64,000 nt of DNA from Snodgrassella alvi (lineage in GTDB: Bacteria; Pseudomonadota; Gammaproteobacteria; Burkholderiales; Neisseriaceae), in the NCBI RefSeq assembly GCF_002777745.1, contig NZ_MEIO01000028.1:1-64000 (forward strand). Reading direction: 5' to 3'. Below the pieces are notes generated by a model, which had not been told where the DNA came from, made no database searches, and saw only the letters and a program-made list of their open reading frames with translations. Position 1 is the stretch's first letter. Every line of letters begins with the position of its first letter. A program made the position numbers and the translations under genes. Below are positions 7,860-17,083 of this stretch, piece by piece.

Positions 7860-8846
7860 TTAAGGGAGAAACATTGCTCCCGGTATGGCCACATCTTCAT
7901 TAAAGAGATATGACACAGATTCTTCGTTGCTGATACGGCGTACAGTTTCTGCCAGTAAGCCGGAAATACTTACCTGACGGATACGTTCACATTTCTGTGC
8001 AGCTTCCGATAATGGAATGGTATCCGTTACCACTACCTGATCAATTTCTGATGAGGCAATTCGTTCGATTGCTGCACCGGAAAATACTGGATGAGTGGCA
8101 TAGGCCAGTACGCGTTCTGCACCGCGCTCTTTTAGCGCTGATGCAGCTTTACATAGGGTATTGGCAGTATCGATCATGTCATCAATAATCAGACAGGTAC
8201 GATTCTGAACTTCACCAATAATATTCATTACTTCGGCCACATTGGCTTTTGGCCGGCGCTTATCAATAATGGCTAAATCAGTACCCAGAGTTTTGGCTAC
8301 GGCGCGGGCGCGCACTACGCCACCGATATCGGGGCTGACTACTGTCAGATTATCGATTCGCTGTTTTTCAATGTCGTGCACCAGAATAGGTGTGGCATAG
8401 ATATTGTCAACCGGAATATCAAAAAAGCCCTGAATCTGGTCAGCATGTAAGTCAACAGTGAGTACACGGTCAATACCGGCAGAATACAGCATATTGGCTA
8501 CTAGTTTAGCTGAAATCGGTACCCGAACTGAGCGCGGGCGGCGATCCTGACGTGCATAGCCAAAATAAGGTATGGCAGCGGTAATCCGGCCGGCAGAAGC
8601 ACGCTTGAGTGCGTCAGCCATGGTAAGGATTTCCATTAAATTATCATTGGTTGGCGCGCAGGTAGGTTGTACGATAAATACATCACGACCGCGTACATTT
8701 TCTAGTAATTCAATTGCAATTTCGCCGTCAGAGAATTTTCCTACCGAAGCACGTCCCAGAGAAATATCCAAATGTCTGGCTACGTTATTAGCCAGCTCCG
8801 GGTTTGCATTGCCGGTAAACACCATCAAACTGTCGTATGCTGCCAT
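7860..8846 (-). CDS. prs: Ribose-phosphate pyrophosphokinase
   Basis: PRPP synthetase makes 5-phosphoribosyl 1-pyrophosphate from ribose 5-phosphate and ATP, feeding purine, pyrimidine, His, Trp and NAD synthesis. The 328-residue protein has the family N-terminus ([19 protein letters not shown]), the flexible loop with [10 protein letters not shown] at about 97-106, the ATP/Mg motif [13 protein letters not shown] at about 131-143, and the PRPP loop DDMIDTANT at 222-230. TANT replaces the enterobacterial TGGT, as is usual in beta-proteobacteria. An in-frame ATG 20 codons upstream exists, but homologues start at MAAYDS (8846). The gene precedes rplY and follows the tRNA-Gln cluster. Confidence 0.95.
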   Translation of the reverse strand: MAAYDSLMVFTGNANPELANNVARHLDISLGRASVGKFSDGEIAIELLENVRGRDVFIVQPTCAPTNDNLMEILTMADALKRASAGRITAAIPYFGYARQDRRPRSVRVPISAKLVANMLYSAGIDRVLTVDLHADQIQGFFDIPVDNIYATPILVHDIEKQRIDNLTVVSPDIGGVVRARAVAKTLGTDLAIIDKRRPKANVAEVMNIIGEVQNRTCLIIDDMIDTANTLCKAASALKERGAERVLAYATHPVFSGAAIERIASSEIDQVVVTDTIPLSEAAQKCERIRQVSISGLLAETVRRISNEESVSYLFNEDVAIPGAMFLP

Positions 8847-9384
8847 TTCTGTTGTACCTGAGTCCTGTTTAGGTTTGGTTTGGTTTGTATGAGGTAGATT
8901 AAACATTTAATCCAAGGCTTTCATATCACCACTGATGCTGGTGTATCTGTCATTTAAACAAGTAGTGAATATCAACCGGACAAAGTGGTTTTACTTTTCT
9001 TTCTCTCGGTCTGCATCCATTACGTTACTTTTAAATTTAAAAGTAATAACCACCTCTTTTAAAAAGATTTTCCAGTATGCACTGGCTAGCTACAAGTATC
9101 GGGGCTGAAACTGATTTAATCAATGGTTTTTACTGATATTTGATAGCAGCATGGCAAAATAGTGACACCATTTTATTTCAATGATTGAATCTATATTCTG
9201 TTCTACCCTTTAACTGGTTTTTCTTACCACAAAATGTGAAAGCTGCTTATACATTCTGTAACATCATTATGCCTGTATGAAGCCAGTATACTGATTTTCA
9301 TCCAGACAGCCGAGCATGGTAATAATTATATCACTTCTGGCGATATACACATGCTCTTACGTAACAATTTGTCGTTTACACATT
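8847..9384. other. Leader and promoter region of prs
   Basis: About 540 bases between the tRNA-Gln terminator and prs. No gene is visible. The prs promoter must lie here; a minus-strand TATAAT near 9326-9331 has only a poor -35 partner, so I do not call it. Confidence 0.4.
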
Positions 9385-9418
9385 AAATAAGCGTGTAAGT
9401 AAACTTACACGCTTATTT
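9385..9418. terminator. Terminator after the tRNA-Gln cluster
   Basis: AAATAAGCGTGTAAGT (9385-9400) and ACTTACACGCTTATTT (9403-9418) form a perfect 16-bp stem around AA. It sits five bases from the last tRNA-Gln and separates the lolB-ispE-tRNA unit from prs. Confidence 0.8.
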
Positions 9419-9422
9419 TAAT

Positions 9423-9498
9423 TGGCTGGGGAGGTAGGATTCGAACCTACGCATACCGGAATCAGAATCCGGGGTCTTAACCACTTGACGACTCCCCA
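9423..9498 (-). tRNA. tRNA-Gln (anticodon CTG)
   Basis: A 76-base tRNA with encoded CCA. The acceptor arms are TGGGGAG and CTCCCCA. The anticodon stem CCGGA/TCCGG with loop TTCTGAT gives anticodon CTG (reads CAG). It is the last of three tandem tRNA-Gln genes and differs from the other two only in the anticodon arm and the base before it. Confidence 0.95.
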
Positions 9499-9528
9499 AA
9501 AGGGTTTACTGCCTAAATACTCTAAATG

Positions 9529-9604
9529 TGGCTGGGGAGGTAGGATTCGAACCTACGCATACTGGGATCAAAACCCAGTGTCTTAACCACTTGACGACTC
9601 CCCA
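9529..9604 (-). tRNA. tRNA-Gln (anticodon TTG), second copy
   Basis: A 76-base tRNA with CCA, anticodon stem CTGGG/CCCAG and loop TTTTGAT, anticodon TTG (reads CAA and CAG). It is identical to the copy at 9626-9701. Confidence 0.95.
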
Positions 9605-9625
9605 ATGCTTTTTGTATTAAGCAAT

Positions 9626-9701
9626 TGGCTGGGGAGGTAGGATTCGAACCTACGCATACTGGGATCAAAACCCAGTGTCTTAACCACTTGACGACTCCCC
9701 A
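9626..9701 (-). tRNA. tRNA-Gln (anticodon TTG), first copy
   Basis: A 76-base tRNA with CCA and anticodon loop TTTTGAT (TTG). Its 5' end lies only 10 bases beyond the ispE stop codon, so it is probably cut out of an ispE read-through transcript or driven by a promoter inside ispE. Confidence 0.95.
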
Positions 9702-9711
9702 ACAACACACA

Positions 9712-10563
9712 TCATTGATAAAATGGATGCCTCGCTAATGAAGCAACGCAATACGCCTGATGCGCGTGAGAAACTTTATTGTAAACAGCTTGTGCGGCAC
9801 TTTCAGAATCAAATGACAAAAATACGCATGCACCAGAACCACTCATCATTGGTGAACCATATTCAGCCAAAACATCAAATGCTGCTTTTACTGCTGGATA
9901 CTCAGCCAAAACAACGCTTTGCATATCATTGCACCAGTGCTGTCCTGCTTGGAAGTCTGGCATTATGCGTGGCTTAGAATCACGTGTCAAGTCTTTATGT
10001 GCAAATATTTTCGGTGTACTAACGTGCACAGGAGGCTTGATAATCACATACCATTGTTTCGGCAAGGATATCGGACTTAAAACTTCACCAATGCCACGAG
10101 CGAACGCACTCTGACCAAAAATAAAAAATGGCACATCTGCACCCAATTGCACCCCTAGCTGCAATAATTGTGCCTTATTCAGGCTAAGCTGCCACAAACG
10201 GTTGAGTGCCATTAATACTACTGCTGCATCTGCACTACCACCACCTAGTCCTCCTCCGATGGGAATCTGTTTATCCAACCAGATATCCACGCCCTGCCGT
10301 GTACCCGTATGACTACGCAGTAACTGTGCTGCACGCACACATAAATCCTGCTCTGCCATAATTTCGTCAATTGGTGTATGCATTGCTATATGGCCATTAT
10401 TGTTTACTCTGAGCCAGATTTGGTCATACAGTTCAATTAGGGTGAAGATGCTTTCAAGTAAATGGTAGCCATCAGCACGCCTGCCGATAATTCGCAAATC
10501 AAGGTTCAGTTTGGCTGGTACCAGAAAATGATGAGCATCAGCTGCCGGATGTAAATTATTCAT
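9712..10563 (-). CDS. ispE: 4-(cytidine 5'-diphospho)-2-C-methyl-D-erythritol kinase
   Basis: IspE phosphorylates CDP-methylerythritol in the MEP pathway to isoprenoid precursors. The 283-residue GHMP kinase has the substrate-site PAKLNLDL (Lys18), the ATP-binding Gly-rich loop PIGGGLGGGSADAA at 101-114, the catalytic Asp in LGADVPFF (Asp143), and the C-terminal motif MMSGSGACVFLSF. Length is normal. It starts 19 bases after lolB and runs straight into three tRNA-Gln genes, an order shared with Neisseria. Confidence 0.95.
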   Translation of the reverse strand: MNNLHPAADAHHFLVPAKLNLDLRIIGRRADGYHLLESIFTLIELYDQIWLRVNNNGHIAMHTPIDEIMAEQDLCVRAAQLLRSHTGTRQGVDIWLDKQIPIGGGLGGGSADAAVVLMALNRLWQLSLNKAQLLQLGVQLGADVPFFIFGQSAFARGIGEVLSPISLPKQWYVIIKPPVHVSTPKIFAHKDLTRDSKPRIMPDFQAGQHWCNDMQSVVLAEYPAVKAAFDVLAEYGSPMMSGSGACVFLSFDSESAAQAVYNKVSHAHQAYCVASLARHPFYQ

Positions 10564-10582
10564 GTTCTGCTATTTATTAAAT

Positions 10583-11212
10583 TCAGAAAAGTCTTTGACG
10601 CAATTCACATTGCGATGATATCTGGCTGGCAGTATCTGTATATTCATCAAAAACCAGTCTGATGTCAAAACGTGCATTATTTAGCTGAATAATGCGCGGA
10701 TTACGGCTGCCATTTTGCAGCTGGCGCTGGATAATCCAGCCAGACTGTTTTAGCTTGCCATCTGGCAGTAACTGGTACGGTTCATCTGCAATCCAGTAAC
10801 CTTGCACCCACTGATTAAGATGATCAAATGGCAGCGCAAAACCAAGCATACGCTGGCTTAATTCTTCTATGCTGGTGGCAGTGATAATCTGTCCTTTGCT
10901 ATCCTCCGCAATTACTCCAATGTTGTCACGACACAAAATACCTACGCTGTTACCCAATGGTGTTTTGACTTCTATAGTTTGCACTGCGCCTAAATTCTGC
11001 CAGCTAAAGTTGGCATAAGTACCCTTACCCTGATCTTTAATAGCCAGTCGGCCTGAACTATCAAAACTGGAAACGGCCTGTTCATTACTAGCCTGCCAGT
11101 CTGAGGCTGTAGTTACTTTTTTCTGTACCAGACTACTACAGGCGCTTAAGACTAAGCTCAGGACAACTACTGCTGGCACATAAAGACGTGGCTTACACAA
11201 AAATGAATACAT
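10583..11212 (-). CDS. lolB: Outer-membrane lipoprotein receptor LolB
   Basis: LolB takes lipoproteins from the periplasmic carrier LolA and places them in the inner leaflet of the outer membrane. The 209-residue precursor has a signal peptide with lipobox LSAC (Cys25), then a LolB-type beta-barrel fold region (about 50-205) containing the conserved-looking SFDSSGRLAIKDQGKGTYAN segment. A GGAAGA ribosome-binding site precedes the ATG at 11212. It heads a lolB-ispE-tRNA-Gln unit. Confidence 0.88.
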   Translation of the reverse strand: MYSFLCKPRLYVPAVVVLSLVLSACSSLVQKKVTTASDWQASNEQAVSSFDSSGRLAIKDQGKGTYANFSWQNLGAVQTIEVKTPLGNSVGILCRDNIGVIAEDSKGQIITATSIEELSQRMLGFALPFDHLNQWVQGYWIADEPYQLLPDGKLKQSGWIIQRQLQNGSRNPRIIQLNNARFDIRLVFDEYTDTASQISSQCELRQRLF

Positions 11213-11319
11213 TGTCTTCCATTTCGGTAATTGTGATGGCGTTTATTGTAACGGTATGGCTAGCAACTGTATGTACTCAGACATGTTAATTTTCTGGTTA
11301 TTTACAGATGTGAATCAGT

Positions 11320-11356
11320 AGCTGCCGTTTACACGATGTATATGCGGCAGCTTTTG
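11320..11356. terminator. Hairpin between the TPR gene and lolB
   Basis: AGCTGCCG (11320-11327) and CGGCAGCT (11345-11352) form an 8-bp GC-rich stem followed by TTTT on the plus strand. On the minus strand, where the genes run, it lacks a T tail. It may still end the TPR transcript or act as a processing site. Confidence 0.4.
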
Positions 11357-11416
11357 CGATATGAAGATAATCTGATTGACTATTTAAGTTCAGCTCATAA
11401 CCGTTATTGGTCTGAT

Positions 11417-14245
11417 TTATTGATCTGGTGGCGCAGATGCAGACAAGCTTACCGGATTTACAGCAAATTTTTTCAAAGTCTGCTGTAAAACTTTCTGGTC
11501 TGAGTTTTTATTAGTTAGCCCTTGCGCCCAGATTTGCCGTGCCTGCTCCTGTTTCCCTAATTGCCACAGCACTTCACCCAAATGTGCGGCAACGGTACTG
11601 TCCTGCACAGTTTGGTAAGCAGAGCGTAATAGAGGTAAGGCTTTTTCCGGATCGCCATTAAGATAATACGCCCAGCCCAAACTATCTTGAATCACTTCAG
11701 ATTTCCCGTCTAACTGATTTGCATGTTGCAGAATAGTTAGTGCCTCGGCCCAGTAGCGTTTGTGCATACTTAGCATGGTATAGCCCAGATTATTCCACCC
11801 ATCAGCACTATCAGGATTCAATTTGATTAAGGCACGAAAATCTTCTACTGCTTTTTTCGGCTGATCCAGATTTTCTGCATAAGCCAGACCACGCATATAC
11901 AGGATTAATTCCACAGGTTTGCTATCGTGCGTGATATTAGCAAGCTGCTGGGCTTCTTTCAGATGCTGTGTCAGTTTATGTACATAGGCTTTTGGCTGAA
12001 GTATTTTACGATCAATGTAAATTGAAAGTTCAAGTGCATAAAAGTTATCAGAATTTGCTGACTGCTGATTGTTCTGGTTTATGCGTTGCAACCATTGTTG
12101 GGCTGCTGGTATGTTGTTTTGCTCTACTTCAATTATGCCCATCAGATAGGCTTTATTTGTAGCAAATTTATTATCTGTCACCTTGCTTAACCACTCTTGT
12201 GCTGCAGCATTATTTTTATTGAGATAAAAATAAGATGCAGCATGAAGCGCTGCTTCACTGCGCTGGCTGGCATTACCTTCTTGAATCACTTTATTAACGT
12301 TATCAATAAAAACCGGTGCATTTGTATTCATAACTTCCAATAATCTGACTCTTCTCAGATAAAGCTCTGCATCGGCATGAGCTATTTCTGTTTTTGCAGT
12401 TGTAAGTGGCAAGCTGGCCGGTTTAATTCCATGCTTATCCAAAATCTGATTCAAAACTTTATGATCACTTTTTTTGTTAAGCCAGCCCTGAGCCCATATT
12501 TGGCGGGCTTCGTTTTCACGCCCTAGTTGCCAGTAAATTTCACCCAGATGGGCTGCTACTTCGCTTTCAGGTTGATGCTGATAGGCATATTCAAGCAAAG
12601 GCAGTGCTTTCTCGGCATCTCCATTGAGAAAGTATGCCCAGCCCAGACTGTCATTAACAGCCGGAGAATGGCTGTTTAGAGAATAAGCCTGTTCCAGCAA
12701 CTTCTGGGCTTCTGGCCAGTTTTCTTTAGGCATGCTTAGTAAAGTATAACCCAGTGCATTAAGGCCATCTATCTGATTAGGCCGCATCTGAACAAAGCGG
12801 CGCATGTCTGCCACTGCTTTTGCTGGTTCATTCAATTTATCTGCATATAATAGTCCCCGCAGCAGTAATAATGGCGGAACATCCTGTTCTTGTGTTTTGG
12901 CGCTGCTCTGCTCGGCTTTCGCCAGCATTCTATTCAGATATTGTTCATACTGACGGTTTGTGAGTGAGGAGCTGTTTATAAATGTTTGCAGTCGCAGTAA
13001 ATCTCTGGAACTGAAAAATGTGCCCTGTTTACTGGCAGACTGGGCTTTATTCAGCCATTTTTGTGCTGCTGACCAGTGTTTTTCTTCCGCTTCCAATGAA
13101 CACATCATGAGCGCCTGATCAAAGGCAAACTGTGGATCATCGGCTTTTGCTGCCCATGAGCGGGAAGCAGGCAGATTATGCTCATCATAGTAGCGCATGG
13201 CTACCATCATTGCTGCTTTACTGCGCTGATTGCGATTACCTAGTTCAGCAATTCTTTCTGCATATGAAGCAATGGTAGCTGTATCTGATTTCTGGCTGAC
13301 TGCCAGATAAGCCGCCTGCAAATACAGGTCTGCACTTTTGCTTTTAACCAGCAATGGTTGCAGAGTTTGGTATGCCTCCTGTAATTTGTTATTTTTAATT
13401 AGCAATTCTATATAGAGGCTTTGCCATTTAGCCGGCATGGTCTCGACGCCGGTTTGCTGATAGAAATCCAGCAAATATTGTGGTTGTTTAAGATTAATCA
13501 GATTCAGCGTAAGCTGGCTGGCAGGAAAGATATCTGTATCCAGACGCAACAGTGATTGTAATGCTTTGATGGTTTGTTCTTCGTGAGCACCAGTTACGCC
13601 ATAAATAGCATCAGCAATTAATGCTTCTGCCATTTCTGGATGCAAAACTGCCGTTTTGTGAATTGGAGTATTTAGCTCATCAGTGGCATTTAGATTGTTT
13701 AACCTGAATTGCGCCAGTTTTAAAAACAGCCGGCGTAGCTGGTAATCGTTGGCATTCGACAACACTGCATCTGTATTTTTCAGTACTTGTGGCACATCTC
13801 TCTTTGCTATAGCCAGCTCCCACATCAGGCGCTGTTTGGCTGGCGTCTCTGTCGGCTGGATTTGCTGCCAGCGATCAGCAATAGTTTGCGCCTCTGTGAT
13901 TTTATTGGCACCTAGCGCCATTTCCATAGCCCGCGCAGCGACTTCGGGTTCCTGCGTATGTTCAAGCATACGCATGTCTGCGGCCAAAGCAGCATCGGTT
14001 TTACCCTGAGAATAGGTAAGTTCGCTAGCAAACAGAGTAAAAATATCATTGGCTCGCCCGGCAATAGTCAAACGCCGTTGCAAGGATACGATATCATCCG
14101 GAGTGGTAATTTGATTTACGCGCTCAATTTTGGTTTGAATCAATGGTACCGATGTCTGCCGTTTCTGAGTACTGTTTGCATTGGCTAAACTTGCAGCCAT
14201 CAAACTTAAAACAATTGGGGTAATACGATGAATCCAATGAGGCAT
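11417..14245 (-). CDS. Exported TPR protein with an internal tandem duplication
   Basis: This 942-residue protein has a signal peptide (MPHWIHRITPIVLSLMAASLANA) and many degenerate tetratricopeptide repeats. Residues about 303-614 and 623-935 are two copies of the same ~310-residue block. Each has RS.AA near its start, LGYT(L/M)LSM at 498 and 820, DSLGWAY.LNG.(A/P)EKALPLL at 532 and 854, and AAHLGE..WQLG...(E/Q)ARQIWAQG at 574 and 896. TPR proteins are protein-interaction scaffolds; a periplasmic or outer-membrane role fits the signal peptide and the neighbour lolB. The start at 14245 is chosen for its GGAG site and signal peptide. The specific function is unknown. Confidence 0.8.
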   Translation of the reverse strand: MPHWIHRITPIVLSLMAASLANANSTQKRQTSVPLIQTKIERVNQITTPDDIVSLQRRLTIAGRANDIFTLFASELTYSQGKTDAALAADMRMLEHTQEPEVAARAMEMALGANKITEAQTIADRWQQIQPTETPAKQRLMWELAIAKRDVPQVLKNTDAVLSNANDYQLRRLFLKLAQFRLNNLNATDELNTPIHKTAVLHPEMAEALIADAIYGVTGAHEEQTIKALQSLLRLDTDIFPASQLTLNLINLKQPQYLLDFYQQTGVETMPAKWQSLYIELLIKNNKLQEAYQTLQPLLVKSKSADLYLQAAYLAVSQKSDTATIASYAERIAELGNRNQRSKAAMMVAMRYYDEHNLPASRSWAAKADDPQFAFDQALMMCSLEAEEKHWSAAQKWLNKAQSASKQGTFFSSRDLLRLQTFINSSSLTNRQYEQYLNRMLAKAEQSSAKTQEQDVPPLLLLRGLLYADKLNEPAKAVADMRRFVQMRPNQIDGLNALGYTLLSMPKENWPEAQKLLEQAYSLNSHSPAVNDSLGWAYFLNGDAEKALPLLEYAYQHQPESEVAAHLGEIYWQLGRENEARQIWAQGWLNKKSDHKVLNQILDKHGIKPASLPLTTAKTEIAHADAELYLRRVRLLEVMNTNAPVFIDNVNKVIQEGNASQRSEAALHAASYFYLNKNNAAAQEWLSKVTDNKFATNKAYLMGIIEVEQNNIPAAQQWLQRINQNNQQSANSDNFYALELSIYIDRKILQPKAYVHKLTQHLKEAQQLANITHDSKPVELILYMRGLAYAENLDQPKKAVEDFRALIKLNPDSADGWNNLGYTMLSMHKRYWAEALTILQHANQLDGKSEVIQDSLGWAYYLNGDPEKALPLLRSAYQTVQDSTVAAHLGEVLWQLGKQEQARQIWAQGLTNKNSDQKVLQQTLKKFAVNPVSLSASAPPDQ

Positions 14246-14571
14246 TAAACTTCTCCATGTATGCTGATCAGTTATCGTGTACACTGACTTATAAATAATA
14301 ACTATTTTCCAGTAAAGGAAATTTTTACTTTCTATTCATTGCAGAATCTGTTCAGTTGCCAGCAGTGATTCAGACAATTGATACAGGAATATCCGTCACC
14401 CATTTAAGATTAAACTATTAAGGTAAAATAATTGCTACTTTAACACAGGCATTTTCAGCTGCGCATGACTTATGTTAATTTTATCTGCTTATAGTTTAAG
14501 CAACATGGGCTTTCAAATTTATTTTTATGATGCTATTGTATCGATTTTATTCTGGATTTTATAGTTAAATC

Positions 14572-15393
14572 ATGCCTGAACTGCCTGAAGTAGAAACTAC
14601 TCTGCGTGGAATTACTCCTTTTATTCTGAATCAGACTATTTCACAAGTAGAAGTGCGTCAATCGCGTTTGCGCTGGCCTGTGATGGATAATCTTGGTTCA
14701 CTGCTTGAGGGGGAAAAGGTTCAATCTGTTAAACGCCGAGCTAAATATCTGTTAATTGAGCTGGATTCTGGCACGCTGATCATTCATCTGGGCATGTCTG
14801 GCAATTTGCGTGTCTTCACGGATTTTAGCGCTCCCCCAGTAAAAAAACATGATCATCTGGATATTGTTTTTGCTAATGGTACTCTGCTGCGTTTTCATGA
14901 CCCCAGACGCTTTGGGGCAGTATTATGGTTTGTTGGCCTGATTGAGCGCCACCCATTACTGGCTAATCTTGGGCCGGAACCACTAAGTGAAGATTTTAAT
15001 GCTGATTATCTACAGCAAAAACTGGCCAAACAGAAGCGTGCGATTAAGCTAGCAATCATGGATAATAAAACGGTGGTTGGTGTAGGCAATATCTATGCTA
15101 ATGAGGCTTTATTCCGCACTGGCATTCATCCAGCCACCATAGCCATGCATTTGGACAAAATGCAGGTTAGCGCGCTGACTGAAGCAATCAAACAGATATT
15201 GCAGGAGGCAATCAGCGCTGGGGGCAGCACCCTGCGCGATTTTGTGAATAGTGCTGGCAATAGTGGCTATTTTCAGCTACAACATCATGTATACGGGCGA
15301 GCAGGAGAACTGTGTCCGCAGTGTGGCCATCCGATTAAGAAAATGGTTTTAGGACAGCGTAGCAGTTTTTACTGTCCTCAATGCCAGCGATGA
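14572..15393 (+). CDS. mutM: Formamidopyrimidine-DNA glycosylase
   Basis: MutM (Fpg) removes 8-oxoguanine and ring-opened purines from DNA and nicks the abasic site. The 273-residue protein begins MPELPEVETT, providing catalytic Pro2 and Glu3 after Met removal. It has the RRAKYLLIEL segment with a conserved Lys, the helix-two-turn-helix region (about 130-220, including VVGVGNIYANE), and a C-terminal zinc finger with CPQC (about 249-252) and CPQC (about 269-272). The length is normal. The acyltransferase gene nlaB follows after 12 bases and is probably cotranscribed. Confidence 0.96.
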   Translation: MPELPEVETTLRGITPFILNQTISQVEVRQSRLRWPVMDNLGSLLEGEKVQSVKRRAKYLLIELDSGTLIIHLGMSGNLRVFTDFSAPPVKKHDHLDIVFANGTLLRFHDPRRFGAVLWFVGLIERHPLLANLGPEPLSEDFNADYLQQKLAKQKRAIKLAIMDNKTVVGVGNIYANEALFRTGIHPATIAMHLDKMQVSALTEAIKQILQEAISAGGSTLRDFVNSAGNSGYFQLQHHVYGRAGELCPQCGHPIKKMVLGQRSSFYCPQCQR

Positions 15394-15405
15394 TGATTAA
15401 TAATA

Positions 15406-16221
15406 ATGACAAAATCACAATATACTTCTTTACTTACCCGCTGTACACGTATTATCAGACTGGCGTTATGGCTACGAAAAACCATCAGGCGTGTGAAGCG
15501 CTTCAACAGCCTGAATGCAACTGAACGTAATAATGAGTTAGTCTCAATTGCGCAAAATTTACTGCATATATTGCATGTAAAAGTAAAACCTGAACAGGCA
15601 ATGCCAGATACAGCCAGTATGCCATGGCTAACTGTTGCCAATCATGTTACTTGGCTGGATATTTTCGTATTGATGGCTTATATTCCGGGTGGTTTTATCG
15701 CCAAACAAAGTATCAAGTCTTGGCCTGTATTGGGCAAACTGGTCACTAATGGTGGCACAGTTTACATTAACAGGCAGTCACGGCAGGATATTAATCCGGT
15801 GATTAATGCTATTGAGCAGGCTCTGCACGAAGGTAAGAATGTGCTGTTTTTTCCCGAAGCCTACACTTCGGAGGGTTTAACAACGCTACCGTTTAAGGCT
15901 GCTTTGTTTCAGGCAGCCATCGATGCAGACAGACCGGTAATGCCGGTAGCAATTCGCTATTACGATATGCAGGGACAGCGCACTCCGAAAGTAGCCTTTG
16001 TTGGCAAAACTACTTTACTGCGCAGTCTGTGGAATATAGTTTCTCTGCCGGAAATCATGGTAAAGGTTGATTTTGCTGCTTTACTGAACGCTGATGATAA
16101 TAAAATTACTGATCGTTTCAAACTAAAAACTCAGGCTGAAGATTTTATTCGGGCAAGAGTACTCAGCGATAGCCCGATTACATCTATTAATGCATCAGCA
16201 GATAATATATCTTCTCAATAA
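15406..16221 (+). CDS. nlaB: 1-acyl-sn-glycerol-3-phosphate acyltransferase-like protein (NlaB type)
   Basis: PlsC-family enzymes add the second acyl chain to lysophosphatidic acid at the inner membrane. This 271-residue protein has motif I ANHVTWLD with His80 and Asp85 (HX4D) and a motif III region reading FFPEAYTSEG at 148-157 where most family members have FPEGTRS. The N-terminus is basic with one hydrophobic stretch. It sits directly behind mutM. A second, less similar PlsC protein is encoded at 28410-29171, as with the NlaA/NlaB pair of Neisseria. The symbol is by analogy; substrate preference cannot be read from sequence. Confidence 0.8.
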   Translation: MTKSQYTSLLTRCTRIIRLALWLRKTIRRVKRFNSLNATERNNELVSIAQNLLHILHVKVKPEQAMPDTASMPWLTVANHVTWLDIFVLMAYIPGGFIAKQSIKSWPVLGKLVTNGGTVYINRQSRQDINPVINAIEQALHEGKNVLFFPEAYTSEGLTTLPFKAALFQAAIDADRPVMPVAIRYYDMQGQRTPKVAFVGKTTLLRSLWNIVSLPEIMVKVDFAALLNADDNKITDRFKLKTQAEDFIRARVLSDSPITSINASADNISSQ

Positions 16222-16259
16222 CGGCGATCTGATATTCAATTCAAGAATAAACTATTAAT

Positions 16260-16901
16260 CTAAGGTGATAAACGCTGTTTAATCCATAGGTTATTTTGCT
16301 TTATGTACTGGATACGATCATGTAGACGACTTGGCCGCCCTTGCCAAAATTCAACCTGCTCGGGCTGTACCAGATAACCACCCCAATGAGGTGGTCGCGG
16401 TACATCCAGCAGATATTTTGCACCCAATTTTGCTGCCCGTGCTATCAGCTCAGTCTTGCTACTGATAACTGTACTCTGTTCACTTGCCCATGCACCAATA
16501 CGGCTGCTATATGGCCGGGAATGAAAATACGCATCGGAATCAGCAGCAGGCAATTGATGCACTGCTCCTTCGACCCGCACCTGACGTTCCAGCTCCGGCC
16601 AGAAAAATGTGAGTGCTGCATAGGGGTTATGGCTTAAAGAGCAACCTTTGCGACTATGATAATTGGTGAAAAACACAAATCCCTGTGCTGTTACTTCTTT
16701 TAACAACACAATGCGCGCATTGGGGCGTCCATGCTGATCAACAGTTGCAATGTTCATGGCTGTGGGTTCATTCACTTTGGCATGCATGGCTGCCGTCAAC
16801 CACTTTTGGAACTGTTCCAGCGGATTGGCACTACATTCAGCCTCACTGAGTGACTGTTTGCTGTAGTCCTGACGAATATCGTGTAAATCCAGATTATTCA
16901 T
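16260..16901 (-). CDS. pdxH: Pyridoxamine 5'-phosphate oxidase
   Basis: PdxH is an FMN enzyme that oxidises pyridoxine or pyridoxamine 5'-phosphate to pyridoxal 5'-phosphate. The 213-residue protein shows the family N-terminus ([15 protein letters not shown]), the FMN site RIVLLKEV with [10 protein letters not shown] (about 75-86), [14 protein letters not shown], and the C-terminal dimerisation region ending RIQY...LWIKQRLSP. It is convergent with nlaB and divergent from hemA. PLP made here is used by HemL and SerC, both encoded in this window. Confidence 0.94.
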   Translation of the reverse strand: MNNLDLHDIRQDYSKQSLSEAECSANPLEQFQKWLTAAMHAKVNEPTAMNIATVDQHGRPNARIVLLKEVTAQGFVFFTNYHSRKGCSLSHNPYAALTFFWPELERQVRVEGAVHQLPAADSDAYFHSRPYSSRIGAWASEQSTVISSKTELIARAAKLGAKYLLDVPRPPHWGGYLVQPEQVEFWQGRPSRLHDRIQYIKQNNLWIKQRLSP

Positions 16902-17043
16902 GATGTTTGTTTATGCATGCAAAAAATTTATTTATAGTGTCAATAGACTTGATTGGCTGCTTTTTCGGCACTAATAGCGTATAATTATCCGATTTAACAG
17001 CTTTATACTTAATCAGAATATAAAGTCTGGTTGGCAATCATCC

Positions 17044-17061
17044 TACCCGCGGTAGCGGGTA
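17044..17061 (+). other. Hairpin in the hemA leader
   Basis: TACCCGC (17044-17050) and GCGGGTA (17055-17061) form a 7-bp GC-rich stem with loop GGTA, 23 bases before the hemA start. A perfect TATAAT at 16980-16985 could be the hemA -10, with no good -35. The hairpin would lie in the untranslated leader; any regulatory role is a guess. Confidence 0.4.
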
Positions 17062-17083
17062 AACGCAAATTACTTCAGGTAAC

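Noticed and set aside
9522-9710. 62-codon minus-strand frame across the tRNA-Gln genes
   Set aside because: It is the translation of two tandem tRNA genes.
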